NCBI RefSeq assembly: GCF_025699295.1
Contig: NZ_JAILWB010000004.1
Span: 186,001-250,000, forward strand
Direction: 5' to 3'
From: Hydrogenophaga sp.
Lineage (GTDB): Bacteria; Pseudomonadota; Gammaproteobacteria; Burkholderiales; Burkholderiaceae_C
Length of the DNA stretch: 64,000 nucleotides
The notes below the pieces were generated by a model, which saw only the letters and a list, made by a program, of their open reading frames with translations, did not search any database and had not been told where the DNA came from. The position numbers and the translations under genes were made by a program. Position 1 is the first letter of the stretch; every line of letters starts with the position of its first letter. Below, piece by piece: positions 39,759 through 47,712 of the stretch.

Positions 39759-40418
39759 ATGAAAAAACTGAACAAAGTGGCAATGCTGTTGGCAACCGCC
39801 GCCATGGCATCCGCCGCCGGCGCGCAAACCATTGACAACTGGCGCAATGGCACCAACGACCTGGTTTGGAAGAACGGCACCAACGAACTGTGCTGGCGCG
39901 ATGCCAGCTGGACGCCTGCCACCGCCGCCCAGGGTTGCGACGGCGCGATCGTCCCCATGGCGGCTCCTGCTCCGGCCCCGGCTGCTGCCCCAGCGCCTGC
40001 TCCCGCTGCTGCTCCGGCTCCAGCCCCGGCTCCCCGGCCCGCTCCTGCTCCTGCTCCGGTTGCATCGAAAGTGACCTACGCCGCTGACGCCTTCTTCGAC
40101 TTCGACAAGGCTGTCCTGAAGCCCGAAGGCAAGGCCAAGCTGGACGATCTGGCTGGCAAGGTCTCGGGTATCGCTCTGGAAGTGGTGATCGCCGTTGGGC
40201 ACACCGATTCCACCGGTGCGGCCAGCTACAACCAGACTCTGTCCAACCGCCGCGCCGAGGCCGTCAAGGCCTATCTGGTGAGCAAGGGTATTGAAAGCAA
40301 CCGCATCTACACCGAAGGCAAGGGCCTGACCCAGCCGGTGGCGGACAACAAGACCAAGGAAGGTCGTGCAAAGAACCGCCGTGTGGAAGTCGAAGTCGTC
40401 GGCACCCGCAAGAACTGA
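39759..40418 (+). CDS. OmpA-family outer-membrane/peptidoglycan-binding protein
   Basis: A 219-residue protein with a signal peptide (MKKLNKVAMLLATAAMASAAGA). A short N-terminal segment (residues 23-65, IDNWRNGTNDLVWKNGTNELCW) contains two Cys that could form a disulfide. An Ala/Pro-rich linker follows (about 68-102), then an OmpA C-terminal peptidoglycan-binding domain (about 105-215; FFDFDKAVLKPEG, GHTDSTGAASYNQTLSNRRA, AKNRRVEVEV). There is no beta-barrel, so it is not a classical OmpA porin. The GAGGAAAA ribosome-binding site is strong and a terminator follows, consistent with an abundant protein. The 261-bp divergent region to gyrA (39498-39758) shows no convincing -10/-35 pair. Confidence 0.93.
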   Translation: MKKLNKVAMLLATAAMASAAGAQTIDNWRNGTNDLVWKNGTNELCWRDASWTPATAAQGCDGAIVPMAAPAPAPAAAPAPAPAAAPAPAPAPRPAPAPAPVASKVTYAADAFFDFDKAVLKPEGKAKLDDLAGKVSGIALEVVIAVGHTDSTGAASYNQTLSNRRAEAVKAYLVSKGIESNRIYTEGKGLTQPVADNKTKEGRAKNRRVEVEVVGTRKN

Positions 40419-40435
40419 TTCATCCAGTTCCAATG

Positions 40436-40461
40436 AAAACCGCGCTCTGGCGCGGTTTTTT
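40436..40461 (+). terminator. Rho-independent terminator after the OmpA-family gene
   Basis: AAAACCGCGC, a short loop, then GCGCGGTTTTTTT: a strong GC stem with a T run, 17 bp after the stop codon. Confidence 0.9.
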
Positions 40462-40485
40462 TATTGAGCTGACGATAATCAACAC

Positions 40486-41193
40486 ATGAACCCAACCGTC
40501 AATGCCGATCCGGCCGAACTGGCCAAATTCTCCGACCTCGCCCATCGCTGGTGGGACCCAGAGAGCGAATTCCGCCCATTGCACCAGATCAATCCGCTGC
40601 GATTGGACTGGATCGATGGGCTGGCGGGGCTGTCGGGGAAGAATGTTCTCGATGTGGGCTGCGGCGGCGGCATCCTGTCCGATTCAATGGCGCGCAAAGG
40701 CGCACAGGTGGTTGGCATTGATTTGTCCACCAAAGCTTTGCGCGTGGCGCAATTGCATGCGCTGGAGGCAGGCACCGCCAATGTGCGCTACGAGGAAATC
40801 AGTGCCGAGGCCATGGCGCTGGAGCGGCCCGGCGCGTTCGACGTGGTGACCTGCATGGAAATGCTGGAGCATGTACCCGACCCGGCCTCCGTGGTGCGAG
40901 CTTGCTCGACCCTGGTGAAACCCGGGGGCTGGGTGTTCCTGTCCACGCTGAACCGCAATCCGAAGTCGTTCCTGTTTGCCATACTGGGGGCGGAATACCT
41001 GCTGCAGTTGCTGCCCAAAGGAACCCATGAGTACGCGAAGTTCATCCGGCCCAGCGAACTGGCCAGCCATTGCAGGGCCGCCCGGCTTGAGCTGCAGGCG
41101 ACCCGCGGAATGGAGTACAACCCGTTGACCCGGCGCTACTGGCTGAGCGCCGACACCAGTGTGAACTACCTGTTTGCCACCCGAAAACCATGA
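40486..41193 (+). CDS. ubiG: Ubiquinone biosynthesis O-methyltransferase UbiG
   Basis: A 235-residue SAM-dependent methyltransferase. It has UbiG motifs [19 protein letters not shown] near the N-terminus, SAM-binding [16 protein letters not shown] (about residues 53-68) and [16 protein letters not shown]. It carries out both O-methylations of ubiquinone synthesis. Its stop overlaps the gph start (ATGA). Confidence 0.96.
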   Translation: MNPTVNADPAELAKFSDLAHRWWDPESEFRPLHQINPLRLDWIDGLAGLSGKNVLDVGCGGGILSDSMARKGAQVVGIDLSTKALRVAQLHALEAGTANVRYEEISAEAMALERPGAFDVVTCMEMLEHVPDPASVVRACSTLVKPGGWVFLSTLNRNPKSFLFAILGAEYLLQLLPKGTHEYAKFIRPSELASHCRAARLELQATRGMEYNPLTRRYWLSADTSVNYLFATRKP

Positions 41194-41867
41194 CCCGGAC
41201 CTGCTTCCGTGGCGTGCGGGCCGTGCTGTTCGATCTTGATGGTACTTTGATCGACAGCGCTCCTGATCTGGGTTCCGCAGTCGACACAATGCGTGTTCGT
41301 CGTGGGCTTGACCCGCTCCCGTTGGAGCACTACCGGCCTTTTACGGGGTCTGGTGCACGAGGCATGCTGCGTGCGGCCTTCGACATCTCTCCCGAACATG
41401 GGGAATACGAAGCCTTGAAGAACGAGTTCTTCGACGTGTACGCAGGCTGTCTCACTCAGCGCACCCAGGCATTCGATGGCGTGACGCATCTGCTGGCTTC
41501 GCTGGTGGGCCAGCATATGCCCTGGGGCGTGGTCACCAACAAGGCCGAGCGGTTCACGTTGCCGATCACGCGATCAATGAAGCTCTTCGCCACGGCATCG
41601 GTGGTCATCTGTGGAGATACCACAGCGTATGCAAAGCCACATCCGGAGCCCCTCCTGGAGGCGGCCAGCAGATTGGGGCTTGCGCCTGGCGATTGCATCT
41701 ATGTGGGCGATGACCAGCGCGATATTCTTGCGGGACGCGCCGCAGGCATGCGAACCGTGGCTGCGCACTACGGTTACCTTGGCCCTGGAGCCGATGCATC
41801 GACCTGGGGTGCGGACGCGGAGGTTTCTTCACCCCTGCAGGTGTTGAATTTGCTGGAACTGCCTTAA
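41190..41867 (+). CDS. gph: Phosphoglycolate phosphatase-like HAD hydrolase
   Basis: A 225-residue HAD phosphatase. It has motif [17 protein letters not shown] (nucleophile Asp about residue 13), motif II TNKAER, and motif III Lys (KPHPEPL) and Asp pair (VGDDQRD). In this ubiG-linked position the protein is usually annotated Gph; a MupP-like MurNAc-6-P phosphatase is the alternative. It is translationally coupled to ubiG and ends 13 bp before the tmRNA. Confidence 0.9.
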   Translation: MTRTCFRGVRAVLFDLDGTLIDSAPDLGSAVDTMRVRRGLDPLPLEHYRPFTGSGARGMLRAAFDISPEHGEYEALKNEFFDVYAGCLTQRTQAFDGVTHLLASLVGQHMPWGVVTNKAERFTLPITRSMKLFATASVVICGDTTAYAKPHPEPLLEAASRLGLAPGDCIYVGDDQRDILAGRAAGMRTVAAHYGYLGPGADASTWGADAEVSSPLQVLNLLELP

Positions 41868-41880
41868 ACTGCTGTTTCCT

Positions 41881-42257
41881 GGGGCTGCACCGGTTTCGAC
41901 GTGGGTTCGGACGCGCAGCAGGGCATGTCGAGGTTCTGTCACCTCGTAAATCCGCAGAAAAAAACCAACTGCAAACGACGAACGTTTCGCACTCGCCGCT
42001 TAAACACCGGTGAGCCTCGCAACAGCAGGCCGATGGGCTGGGCAAGGGGGTCGCAAGACCTCCCGGCCGCGAGGTAATTCACATCGGCTGGCTCTGCGTC
42101 GGGCACCTTGGCGCAGGGTAAGACACAAGGATGCTGGCTTTCCGTTTAGCGTGCCACTGCGCGACTCGGGCGGCGAGACCCAAAACAGACGGCTACACAT
42201 GTAGAACTGCTCGAAGAAGGCTTGCGGACGGGGGTTCAATTCCCCCCAGCTCCACCA
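41881..42257 (+). ncRNA. ssrA: Transfer-messenger RNA (tmRNA)
   Basis: A 377-nt one-piece tmRNA. The 5' GGGGCTG pairs with the 3' CAGCTCC acceptor strand, followed by ACCA. The 5' end has the typical tRNA-like GCACCGGTTTCGACG, and the 3' T-arm is GGGGGTTCAATTCCCCCC. It rescues stalled ribosomes with SmpB. The tag reading frame is at 41971. It starts 13 bp after gph, so its promoter probably lies within the gph 3' end, with processing by RNase P. Its last 22 nt overlap the antisense 3' end of the DUF2062 gene. Confidence 0.97.
41971..42003 (+). other. tmRNA proteolysis-tag reading frame
   Basis: The internal mRNA-like segment encodes ANDERFALAA followed by TAA. The C-terminal ALAA is the degron recognised by ClpXP and related proteases. 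The ANDE(R/T)FALAA form is typical of betaproteobacteria. Confidence 0.95.
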
Positions 42258-42916
42258 TCTTTCTCACGCTCATCTGGGATCGGTTTCCGATGGGCCTCTT
42301 CAGTCGTACGCCCCTCCGTACCGAGAACTGCTCTGGGGTCGCGCGAGCGATCCAGCAACCGTTGTCGACGCGTCCATCGTGTCCGGAGGGCCCAGACACC
42401 GCTGATGAGGAAATAGACAAGCAGCCCGCTCACGCTGGCCACAATGGCAAGACCTACGGCCAGGGGCTTGCCCACAAGTTTCAGATGTTCCCCGGCGCGC
42501 AAAAGTCTGTCTGAAAGTGACATTTCAGCGTTGACGGTCGCGGTGCCTTCCGCGGCCGTGGCCAATGCAGCGGCCACTTCCTTCTTGGCGACGGTCGGCT
42601 CGCCCAACACCACCTGACCCAGACGGTAGGCCCCGTAGTAGAGCGGGCCGAAGGTCAATGGATTCGAGACGAAGGTGCTGGCGACAGCCACGGGTAGGTT
42701 GGCCCTGAGCAGCACCGCGAAAGCGGCCGAAGCAGGAATCTGCGCGATCGGTATGAGCAGGCCGAAGAACAGCCCGACGGCCACACCCAGCGCGATGCCC
42801 TTCCGACTGAAATGCCACAGCCTGGGATGCGACAGAACAGGCCCCATCCACCGCAGCCAGCGGTGGTTGCGCAGGCTGTCGTGTGCGGGGAGCCAAGCCT
42901 TGATGCGGTGCTTCAT
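42236..42916 (-). CDS. DUF2062 membrane protein
   Basis: A 226-residue protein. The DUF2062 core (about residues 35-190) includes HFSRKGIALGVAVGLFFGLLIPIAQIP and ASTFVSNPLTFGPLYYGAYRLG, with three or four membrane helices and a charged cytoplasmic tail. Function is unknown; relatives occur near glycosyltransferase or envelope genes. The last seven codons and the stop (from 42257 down to 42236) are antisense to the tmRNA acceptor and T-arm, so the C-terminal GGAGGN is dictated by tmRNA structure. Confidence 0.85.
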   Translation of the reverse strand: MKHRIKAWLPAHDSLRNHRWLRWMGPVLSHPRLWHFSRKGIALGVAVGLFFGLLIPIAQIPASAAFAVLLRANLPVAVASTFVSNPLTFGPLYYGAYRLGQVVLGEPTVAKKEVAAALATAAEGTATVNAEMSLSDRLLRAGEHLKLVGKPLAVGLAIVASVSGLLVYFLISGVWALRTRWTRRQRLLDRSRDPRAVLGTEGRTTEEAHRKPIPDEREKDGGAGGN

Positions 42917-43000
42917 GCGCCTCTGCGTTGACGGGGAGTCGGAGTTCGATTGTCACCCTGGCAGCGGGCAGGCTGTGCCAGCGGCGACAATGCCCGCACC

Positions 43001-43747
43001 ATGATGCAACTGCAGGACATTCTGTTTTCTCAAGGCTTTGGTACACGCCGCGTATGCAGCGGCCTGGTGCAGCAAGGCCGGGTGTCCGTAGGCTCCGACG
43101 TGACCCCTTGCCTGGATCCGGCCGAAGTGCTCAACGAAGAGGGCCTGGTGTTCACGGTTCAGGGCGTGCGTTGGGAATACCATGCGCGGGCGTATCTCAT
43201 GCTGCACAAGCCTGCGGGGTTCGAATGCTCGCACAAGCCAGGGGCCCACCCGAGCGTCTACACCTTGTTGCCTGGGCCCCTGCGTGAACGCGGAGGCAGT
43301 GCCGCCGCCGGCGTGCAGGCGGTCGGCCGGCTCGATCACGACACCACCGGCCTGCTGCTGCTGTCGGACGATGGCAAGTTCATCCACCGCATGACCTCGC
43401 CGCGCCACCACGTGCCCAAAGTGTACGAGGTTGGCGTCAAGCACCCCCTGTCTCACAGTCAGCTTGATCGCCTGCTGGCCGGCGTGGTGCTGGACGACGA
43501 TCCCAAGCCGGTGCGGGCTCACGCCTGCGAAGCGGCAGGCGACCTTCACCTGCGCTTGACACTGACAGAAGGCAAGTACCACCAGGTCAAGCGCATGGTG
43601 GCTGCTGTGGGCAATCGGGTGGAGTCGCTGCACCGTTCGGCCATGGGCGGCCTGGTGCTGGGGCCTGAACTCCCGCCAGGTCAATGGCGGTGGCTTACGC
43701 AGGCCGAGGTGCTTGGATTGACGCAGAAGACTGCAACGACGGTGTGA
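43001..43747 (+). CDS. RsuA-family pseudouridine synthase
   Basis: A 248-residue protein. An N-terminal S4-like RNA-binding region (LQDILFSQGFGTRRVCSGLVQ) precedes the catalytic domain with LMLHKPAGFECSHK, the active-site GRLDHDTTGLLLL (catalytic Asp about residue 127) and EGKYHQVKRM. Closest in layout to the 16S rRNA pseudouridine-516 synthase RsuA. The second of two possible upstream starts was chosen (ATGATG at 43001), since the frame before it is not conserved-looking. Confidence 0.9.
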   Translation: MMQLQDILFSQGFGTRRVCSGLVQQGRVSVGSDVTPCLDPAEVLNEEGLVFTVQGVRWEYHARAYLMLHKPAGFECSHKPGAHPSVYTLLPGPLRERGGSAAAGVQAVGRLDHDTTGLLLLSDDGKFIHRMTSPRHHVPKVYEVGVKHPLSHSQLDRLLAGVVLDDDPKPVRAHACEAAGDLHLRLTLTEGKYHQVKRMVAAVGNRVESLHRSAMGGLVLGPELPPGQWRWLTQAEVLGLTQKTATTV

Positions 43748-43767
43748 AGAGCCGGTCGCCGGGGCGT

Positions 43768-44496
43768 TCAGAGCAGATCGCCCCTGCGGCTGTCCAATGG
43801 CATGAGGAAGGAGTTTTCCTGCCACTGCGAATTGAAGTCACTGCGTGGCTCACCCGTGGTGCTGTTGGGCCAGGTCGACAGCGGGCTGAAGTCGCTGTTG
43901 CGGTTGTTGCGCTGGCGGGTGAGCGCTGTGCGCAAGTTGGCCTGCGCTGCGATGATGGCGCGCTCCTCCATTTCGCGTTCGCGCATCGAGTGATTCAGGG
44001 AGGATTCGCCTAGGAACTCCGCCCGGATTTCCGCCACGGTGGGCAGGCTGTTGGAGCGCACCACCCAGTAGGGAAGTCCGCATTGCGTGAGCAGCGAATG
44101 CTTGAGTGTGCGCGTGCTGCGCGGCAGGCCGGCGCTGCCGGGCACGTCCAGGCAGCCTAGCACGCGCCCGTCCGAGCGGCACACGGTAAAGGTGCAATAG
44201 ACGCCGCCGAGCAGTTTGTACCAGTCCATGCCCTGCTCTCGGTCGCGTGGCAGGGTGAAGCGTGTGACCGGCAGCTTGATCATGATGTGATGGTCGTAGA
44301 ACGCCCGCGCCAGCCAGTGCCAGACCCGTGCTTCCTCGCTGTTGGCCAGTGCGCGGGTGCTCAGCGGCCAGTGCTTGGGGATGCGGCGACGTTCCCGTGC
44401 CTGCTTGTCAGCCCACAGACGATGCAGGAACGCGCCCAGTGCCAGCAGAGCGGGCGCCAGGACGGCCAGCAGCCATGGGTTGATCCAAGTGTTCAT
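43768..44496 (-). CDS. Uncharacterised membrane-anchored protein, DUF2726-like
   Basis: A 242-residue protein with one N-terminal membrane helix (INPWLLAVLAPALLALGAFL). The soluble domain (about residues 55-165) contains NSEEARVWHWLARAF, CTFTVCRSDGRVLGCLDVPG and LKHSLLTQCGLPYWVVRS. This pattern is reminiscent of DUF2726, a restriction-endonuclease-like fold in which an xD...DD/H...K core binds nucleic acid, but the catalytic acids are not clearly kept. The C-terminal 70 residues are polar and low complexity. I do not assign a function. The earlier in-frame Met at 44661 gives an unlikely extension. Confidence 0.7.
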   Translation of the reverse strand: MNTWINPWLLAVLAPALLALGAFLHRLWADKQARERRRIPKHWPLSTRALANSEEARVWHWLARAFYDHHIMIKLPVTRFTLPRDREQGMDWYKLLGGVYCTFTVCRSDGRVLGCLDVPGSAGLPRSTRTLKHSLLTQCGLPYWVVRSNSLPTVAEIRAEFLGESSLNHSMREREMEERAIIAAQANLRTALTRQRNNRNSDFSPLSTWPNSTTGEPRSDFNSQWQENSFLMPLDSRRGDLL

Positions 44497-44736
44497 TTGG
44501 GAGAGCAGTCGCGGAAGTCGAGTTGTATCAAAGTGTAGGCGGTTGTCAGAAATTCGGCGCAATTTGTGGCTTGTGCGCACGGGATTGGTGTGAACTTCTT
44601 GGGGTTTGCATGCCATTTGAGGTGAATGGCGCGCTTCCGTTGCGGCGATAGGCCTGGGCACCGCGGATGACCGGGGCGCACCAGCTATCTGCGGAGGTCC
44701 GTGCAGGGAGTCCCACTTGGCGCACCGTTGCCAGCC

Positions 44737-44805
44737 GTTTGTGGGACAAAAGAATAGGAAGAACTGGATTGTGCCGAGGCAGCACGAAGCCGCCTATCCA
44801 CAAAC
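44737..44805. repeat. Interrupted inverted repeat in a 316-bp gene-free gap
   Basis: The gap 44497-44812 holds no recognisable gene or RNA. Within it GTTTGTGG (44737-44744) and ATAGG (44754-44758) pair with CCTAT and CCACAAAC (44793-44805), enclosing a small GTGC...GCAC hairpin (44771-44785). It lies just downstream of the minus-strand hydrolase gene and has no T tract, so it is not a convincing terminator. It may be a folded 3' UTR or a decayed element end. Confidence 0.35.
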
Positions 44806-44812
44806 AGTGGAG

Positions 44813-45625
44813 TCAGGGGTTGTTGGCGAGAAAGTCCGTAACGGCGATTGTCAAGGCCTCGGGTTGATCGCGGTGCGGGCTGTGGCCGCAGCGCGGCAGT
44901 GCCACGCACTGCGCATGAGGCACGGCACAGGAAATGGCCCGCAACTGTTCCATCGTGCCGTATTCGTCGTCCTCACCCTGCACCAGCAAGAGCGGTGCGG
45001 TGATCAGGCCACATTCGCCTCGCACGTCGAAGGTGCGGAACGCTGGACTGAGCCAGACATCGTTCCATTGCCAGAACGCGTTGTCGACGTCGGCATGGTA
45101 GCGGCCAAGGCGCTGGCGCATGCCGCTTTCATGGTTTTCATATAGCGCCTTTGCTTGCTCGATCGCGCGCAGGGAGATGTCCTCGACAAACACATGAGGC
45201 GCGATGGCCACGCAGGCGGTGACTGGATGGCGGCTCGCATGCAGCAGCGCGATGGTGGCGCCGTCGGAATGGCCGACGAGCACAGGGCGGGGAGCGCCCA
45301 TCTTCTCCAGGAGTTGCGGGAGTACGCTCCAGGCTTCGTGATGCATGTAGTCCGGCCCGTGGCGGCCGACGTGCCATTCGCCTTCCCATCGGGGTTCTCC
45401 GCGCACGTCGGTGACGAGGTCCGATTGGCCATATCCCCTGCGCGAAAACAGCCAGCCTGCGCGCTGCGTTACGGCACACAGCGCGGCAGGCCAGTGCTGG
45501 CCACGTTGGCGCCACATGGCGACGCTGCCCAGACCTTCGTGCAGAAAAACCAGGGGGGCCTGGCTGGCGGGGCCCGGGATGTGGGCCACTTCCAGCCCGA
45601 TGCCTGCAATATCGATGCGGTTCAT
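44813..45625 (-). CDS. Alpha/beta-hydrolase
   Basis: A 270-residue alpha/beta-hydrolase. The oxyanion region is FLHEGLGSVAMW, the nucleophile elbow GHSDGA (Ser about residue 119), the acid about EDDE (residues 217-220) and the catalytic His in CGHSPHRDQPEAL. Such proteins are esterases or C-C bond hydrolases; the substrate cannot be read from the sequence. It is divergent from the EI24 gene across an 87-bp region. Confidence 0.88.
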   Translation of the reverse strand: MNRIDIAGIGLEVAHIPGPASQAPLVFLHEGLGSVAMWRQRGQHWPAALCAVTQRAGWLFSRRGYGQSDLVTDVRGEPRWEGEWHVGRHGPDYMHHEAWSVLPQLLEKMGAPRPVLVGHSDGATIALLHASRHPVTACVAIAPHVFVEDISLRAIEQAKALYENHESGMRQRLGRYHADVDNAFWQWNDVWLSPAFRTFDVRGECGLITAPLLLVQGEDDEYGTMEQLRAISCAVPHAQCVALPRCGHSPHRDQPEALTIAVTDFLANNP

Positions 45626-45712
45626 GGAACCATCCTAGCGGCGTGGCCGCGCCTCCGTGCGCGTGGGGTTCTGCAGTCGTGGCCGTCATCGATTGGTTGT
45701 ATTCTCGACACG

Positions 45713-46636
45713 ATGTCACTGTTGTTCGATTCTTTCTGGCGCGCCGTGGCCTATTGCGTGCACCCGCGGGTGATCGCGCTGTCCTTCCTGCCCCTCATCC
45801 TCATGGTTGTGCTGTCGTTCGGACTGGGCTACTTTTTCTGGGAAGGTGCGGTGGCTTCGGTCGCTGCCTGGCTGGAAGCTTTCGATACTGTCCAGGCGTT
45901 TCTCGGCTGGCTGGAACAGGCGGGCATGGGTGCGCTGCGCGCGGTGTTCGCGCCCTTGCTGGTGCTGGTGATGGCCACGCCGCTGATAGTGCTGCTGTGC
46001 CTGCTGCTGGTTGCCATGTTCATGACGCCCGCCATGGTCGATCTGGTGGGGCAGCGCCGTTTTCCCGATCTCGAACGCAAACAAGGTGGCTCGCTGCTGG
46101 TGAGCGTGTTGTGGTCCCTCGGCTCGACGCTGCTGGCCGTGCTGGCGCTGCTGGTGTCCATGCCACTGTGGCTCGTGCCGCCCCTGGTGCTGATCCTGCC
46201 ACCTTTGATCTGGGGGTGGCTGACCTATCGCGTGTTTGCTTTCGACGCGCTGGCCGTGCACGCCAGCGCCGAGGAGCGCAAGTCCATTCTGCAAAGACAC
46301 CGCGGCTCGCTGCTGCTCATGGGTGTGCTCAGCGGCTATCTCGGCGCTGCGCCCAGCCTGCTGTGGGCGTCCGGGGCGATGTTCATCGCGCTGGCGCCGC
46401 TGCTGGTGCCTGTGGCGATCTGGATATACACGCTGGTGTTCGCCTTTGCTTCACTCTGGTTCTCGCATTTCGCTCTGACCGTGCTGCAGCGCATGAGGAC
46501 TCAGGCGGCATTCGACATGCGTGATGCCCAGGCGTTCCAGGCGGCCGCCGGCACCACGGCAAGCGGAGCGCCGGTGCTTCCGCTGCCCGCTCGGCCCACA
46601 CCGCCTTCTTTCCACCAGCCCCCCAACAACCCATGA
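45713..46636 (+). CDS. EI24-domain (CysZ-like) membrane protein
   Basis: A 307-residue inner-membrane protein starting MSLLFDSFWRAVAYCVHPRV. It has six or so hydrophobic helices typical of the EI24/CysZ superfamily and a Pro/Ala-rich cytoplasmic tail. CysZ members transport sulfate; the more distant EI24 proteins have no proven role, so sulfate transport is not asserted. Its stop overlaps the next gene by 4 bp (ATGA). Confidence 0.87.
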   Translation: MSLLFDSFWRAVAYCVHPRVIALSFLPLILMVVLSFGLGYFFWEGAVASVAAWLEAFDTVQAFLGWLEQAGMGALRAVFAPLLVLVMATPLIVLLCLLLVAMFMTPAMVDLVGQRRFPDLERKQGGSLLVSVLWSLGSTLLAVLALLVSMPLWLVPPLVLILPPLIWGWLTYRVFAFDALAVHASAEERKSILQRHRGSLLLMGVLSGYLGAAPSLLWASGAMFIALAPLLVPVAIWIYTLVFAFASLWFSHFALTVLQRMRTQAAFDMRDAQAFQAAAGTTASGAPVLPLPARPTPPSFHQPPNNP

Positions 46637-47448
46637 CGCCAGCCTTTGGTCTGATCATCGTCGGCGATGAAATCCTCTCTGGCAAACGCAGCGACAAGCA
46701 CCTGCCCAAGGTGATCGAGCTGCTGGCGCAGCGAGGGTTGTCGCTGTCCTGGATGCGCCTGGTGGGTGACGACCGCGAGCGCATCACCGAGGCGCTGCGC
46801 GAAGCCTTTGCCAGCGGCAATGCCGTGTTCTGTTGCGGCGGTATTGGCGCCACGCCCGATGACCATACGCGCCAGTGCGCGGCCGCGGCGCTTGGCGTGG
46901 ACCTGGCGCTCCACCCGGAAGCCGAGCTGTTGATTGAAGCCCGCATGCGCGACCTGGCGGCCGAGCGCGGCGAAGTCTTCGACCCGCTGCGTGCCGACAA
47001 CGTGCACCGTTTCAACATGGGGGTGTTCCCGGTGGGCGCGCGCATCATTCCCAACCCGTACAACCGGATTCCAGGTTTCAGCTGTGATGGGCCGGGAGGT
47101 GGGCAAGTGCATTTCCTGCCCGGCTTTCCCGTCATGGCATGGCCCATGATCGAAGGCGTGCTGGACACGGTGTACGCGCACTGCCATCGGCACGGTGCCT
47201 GGCTCGAACGCTCGGTGATCGTGTTCGGCGCGATGGAAGCAACGCTCACGCCTCTCATGGAACAGATCGAGCGGGACCATCCGGTCAAGGTGTTCAGCCT
47301 GCCCAGCGTGGACCATCCGGAATTCGGCCGCCATATCGAGCTCGGCGTCAAGGGGGCTTCAGTTGCCGTGGTGACCGCCTACGCCGAGTTGCTCGCGGGT
47401 TTGGCGGGACACGGCGCCCAGCTAGGCCCCGAAATGGTGCGAAGCTGA
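46633..47448 (+). CDS. MoaB/CinA-like molybdopterin-binding-domain protein
   Basis: A 271-residue protein. The N-terminal 170 residues are a MoaB/Mog fold of the CinA N-terminal type (LIIVGDEILSGKRSDKHLPKV, CCGGIGATPDDHTRQ, PGFPVMAWPMIEG). The C-terminal deamidase domain of full CinA is absent. It is annotated in relatives as competence/damage-inducible protein A; biochemical function is uncertain (nucleotide pyrophosphatase or Mo-cofactor related). It is translationally coupled to the EI24 gene. Confidence 0.85.
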   Translation: MTPAFGLIIVGDEILSGKRSDKHLPKVIELLAQRGLSLSWMRLVGDDRERITEALREAFASGNAVFCCGGIGATPDDHTRQCAAAALGVDLALHPEAELLIEARMRDLAAERGEVFDPLRADNVHRFNMGVFPVGARIIPNPYNRIPGFSCDGPGGGQVHFLPGFPVMAWPMIEGVLDTVYAHCHRHGAWLERSVIVFGAMEATLTPLMEQIERDHPVKVFSLPSVDHPEFGRHIELGVKGASVAVVTAYAELLAGLAGHGAQLGPEMVRS

Positions 47449-47450
47449 TC

Positions 47451-47467
47451 TGCACCAAAATGATGCA
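47451..47467. promoter_or_regulatory. NtrC-binding site 1 upstream of glnA
   Basis: TGCACCAAAATGATGCA differs at one base from the classical NtrC site TGCACC-N5-GGTGCA. It is centred about 213 bp upstream of the inferred sigma-54 start, a usual enhancer distance. Confidence 0.8.
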
Positions 47468-47476
47468 CTGGTGCGA

Positions 47477-47493
47477 TGCACCTAATGCGTGCA
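47477..47493. promoter_or_regulatory. NtrC-binding site 2 upstream of glnA
   Basis: TGCACCTAATGCGTGCA is a second near-consensus NtrC dyad, 26 bp centre to centre from site 1. Paired sites on nearly the same DNA face support cooperative NtrC oligomerisation. Confidence 0.78.
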
Positions 47494-47645
47494 CGATCCA
47501 GGTTGTGGGCCCAACATCGTGCGGGCAGGCAGCCAGACCGGTGAAGTGACCGTGGGGCCTGACCCGTTGTGGCGCATGGCCTGGGTGATAATTCCGCCGA
47601 TCCCGTGCAGCGGGTGATCCGCTGACAGGCGTGTGACCCATTCTG

Positions 47646-47661
47646 TGGCACACATTCTGCT
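47646..47661 (+). promoter_or_regulatory. Sigma-54 promoter of glnA
   Basis: TGGCACACATTCTGCT carries the GG (-24) and GC (-12) doublets with the required 10-bp spacing. There is one departure from TGGCAC-N5-TTGC. The transcription start would be near 47672, 41 bp before the glnA ATG. Confidence 0.82.
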
Positions 47662-47712
47662 TGTCACCTGCGTCGTTTTCAGTTTCCACTCATCCAGCTA
47701 CAGGAGTATTTG

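Noticed and set aside
43205..43230. GGGGTTCGAATG resembling a tRNA T-arm
   Set aside because: It lies in the coding sequence of the pseudouridine synthase, and no acceptor or anticodon arms can be formed around it.
44793..44803. TATCCACA resembling a DnaA box, suggesting an origin
   Set aside because: A single partial match, with no second box, no AT-rich unwinding region and no dnaA/dnaN neighbours; it is better explained as one arm of the local dyad.
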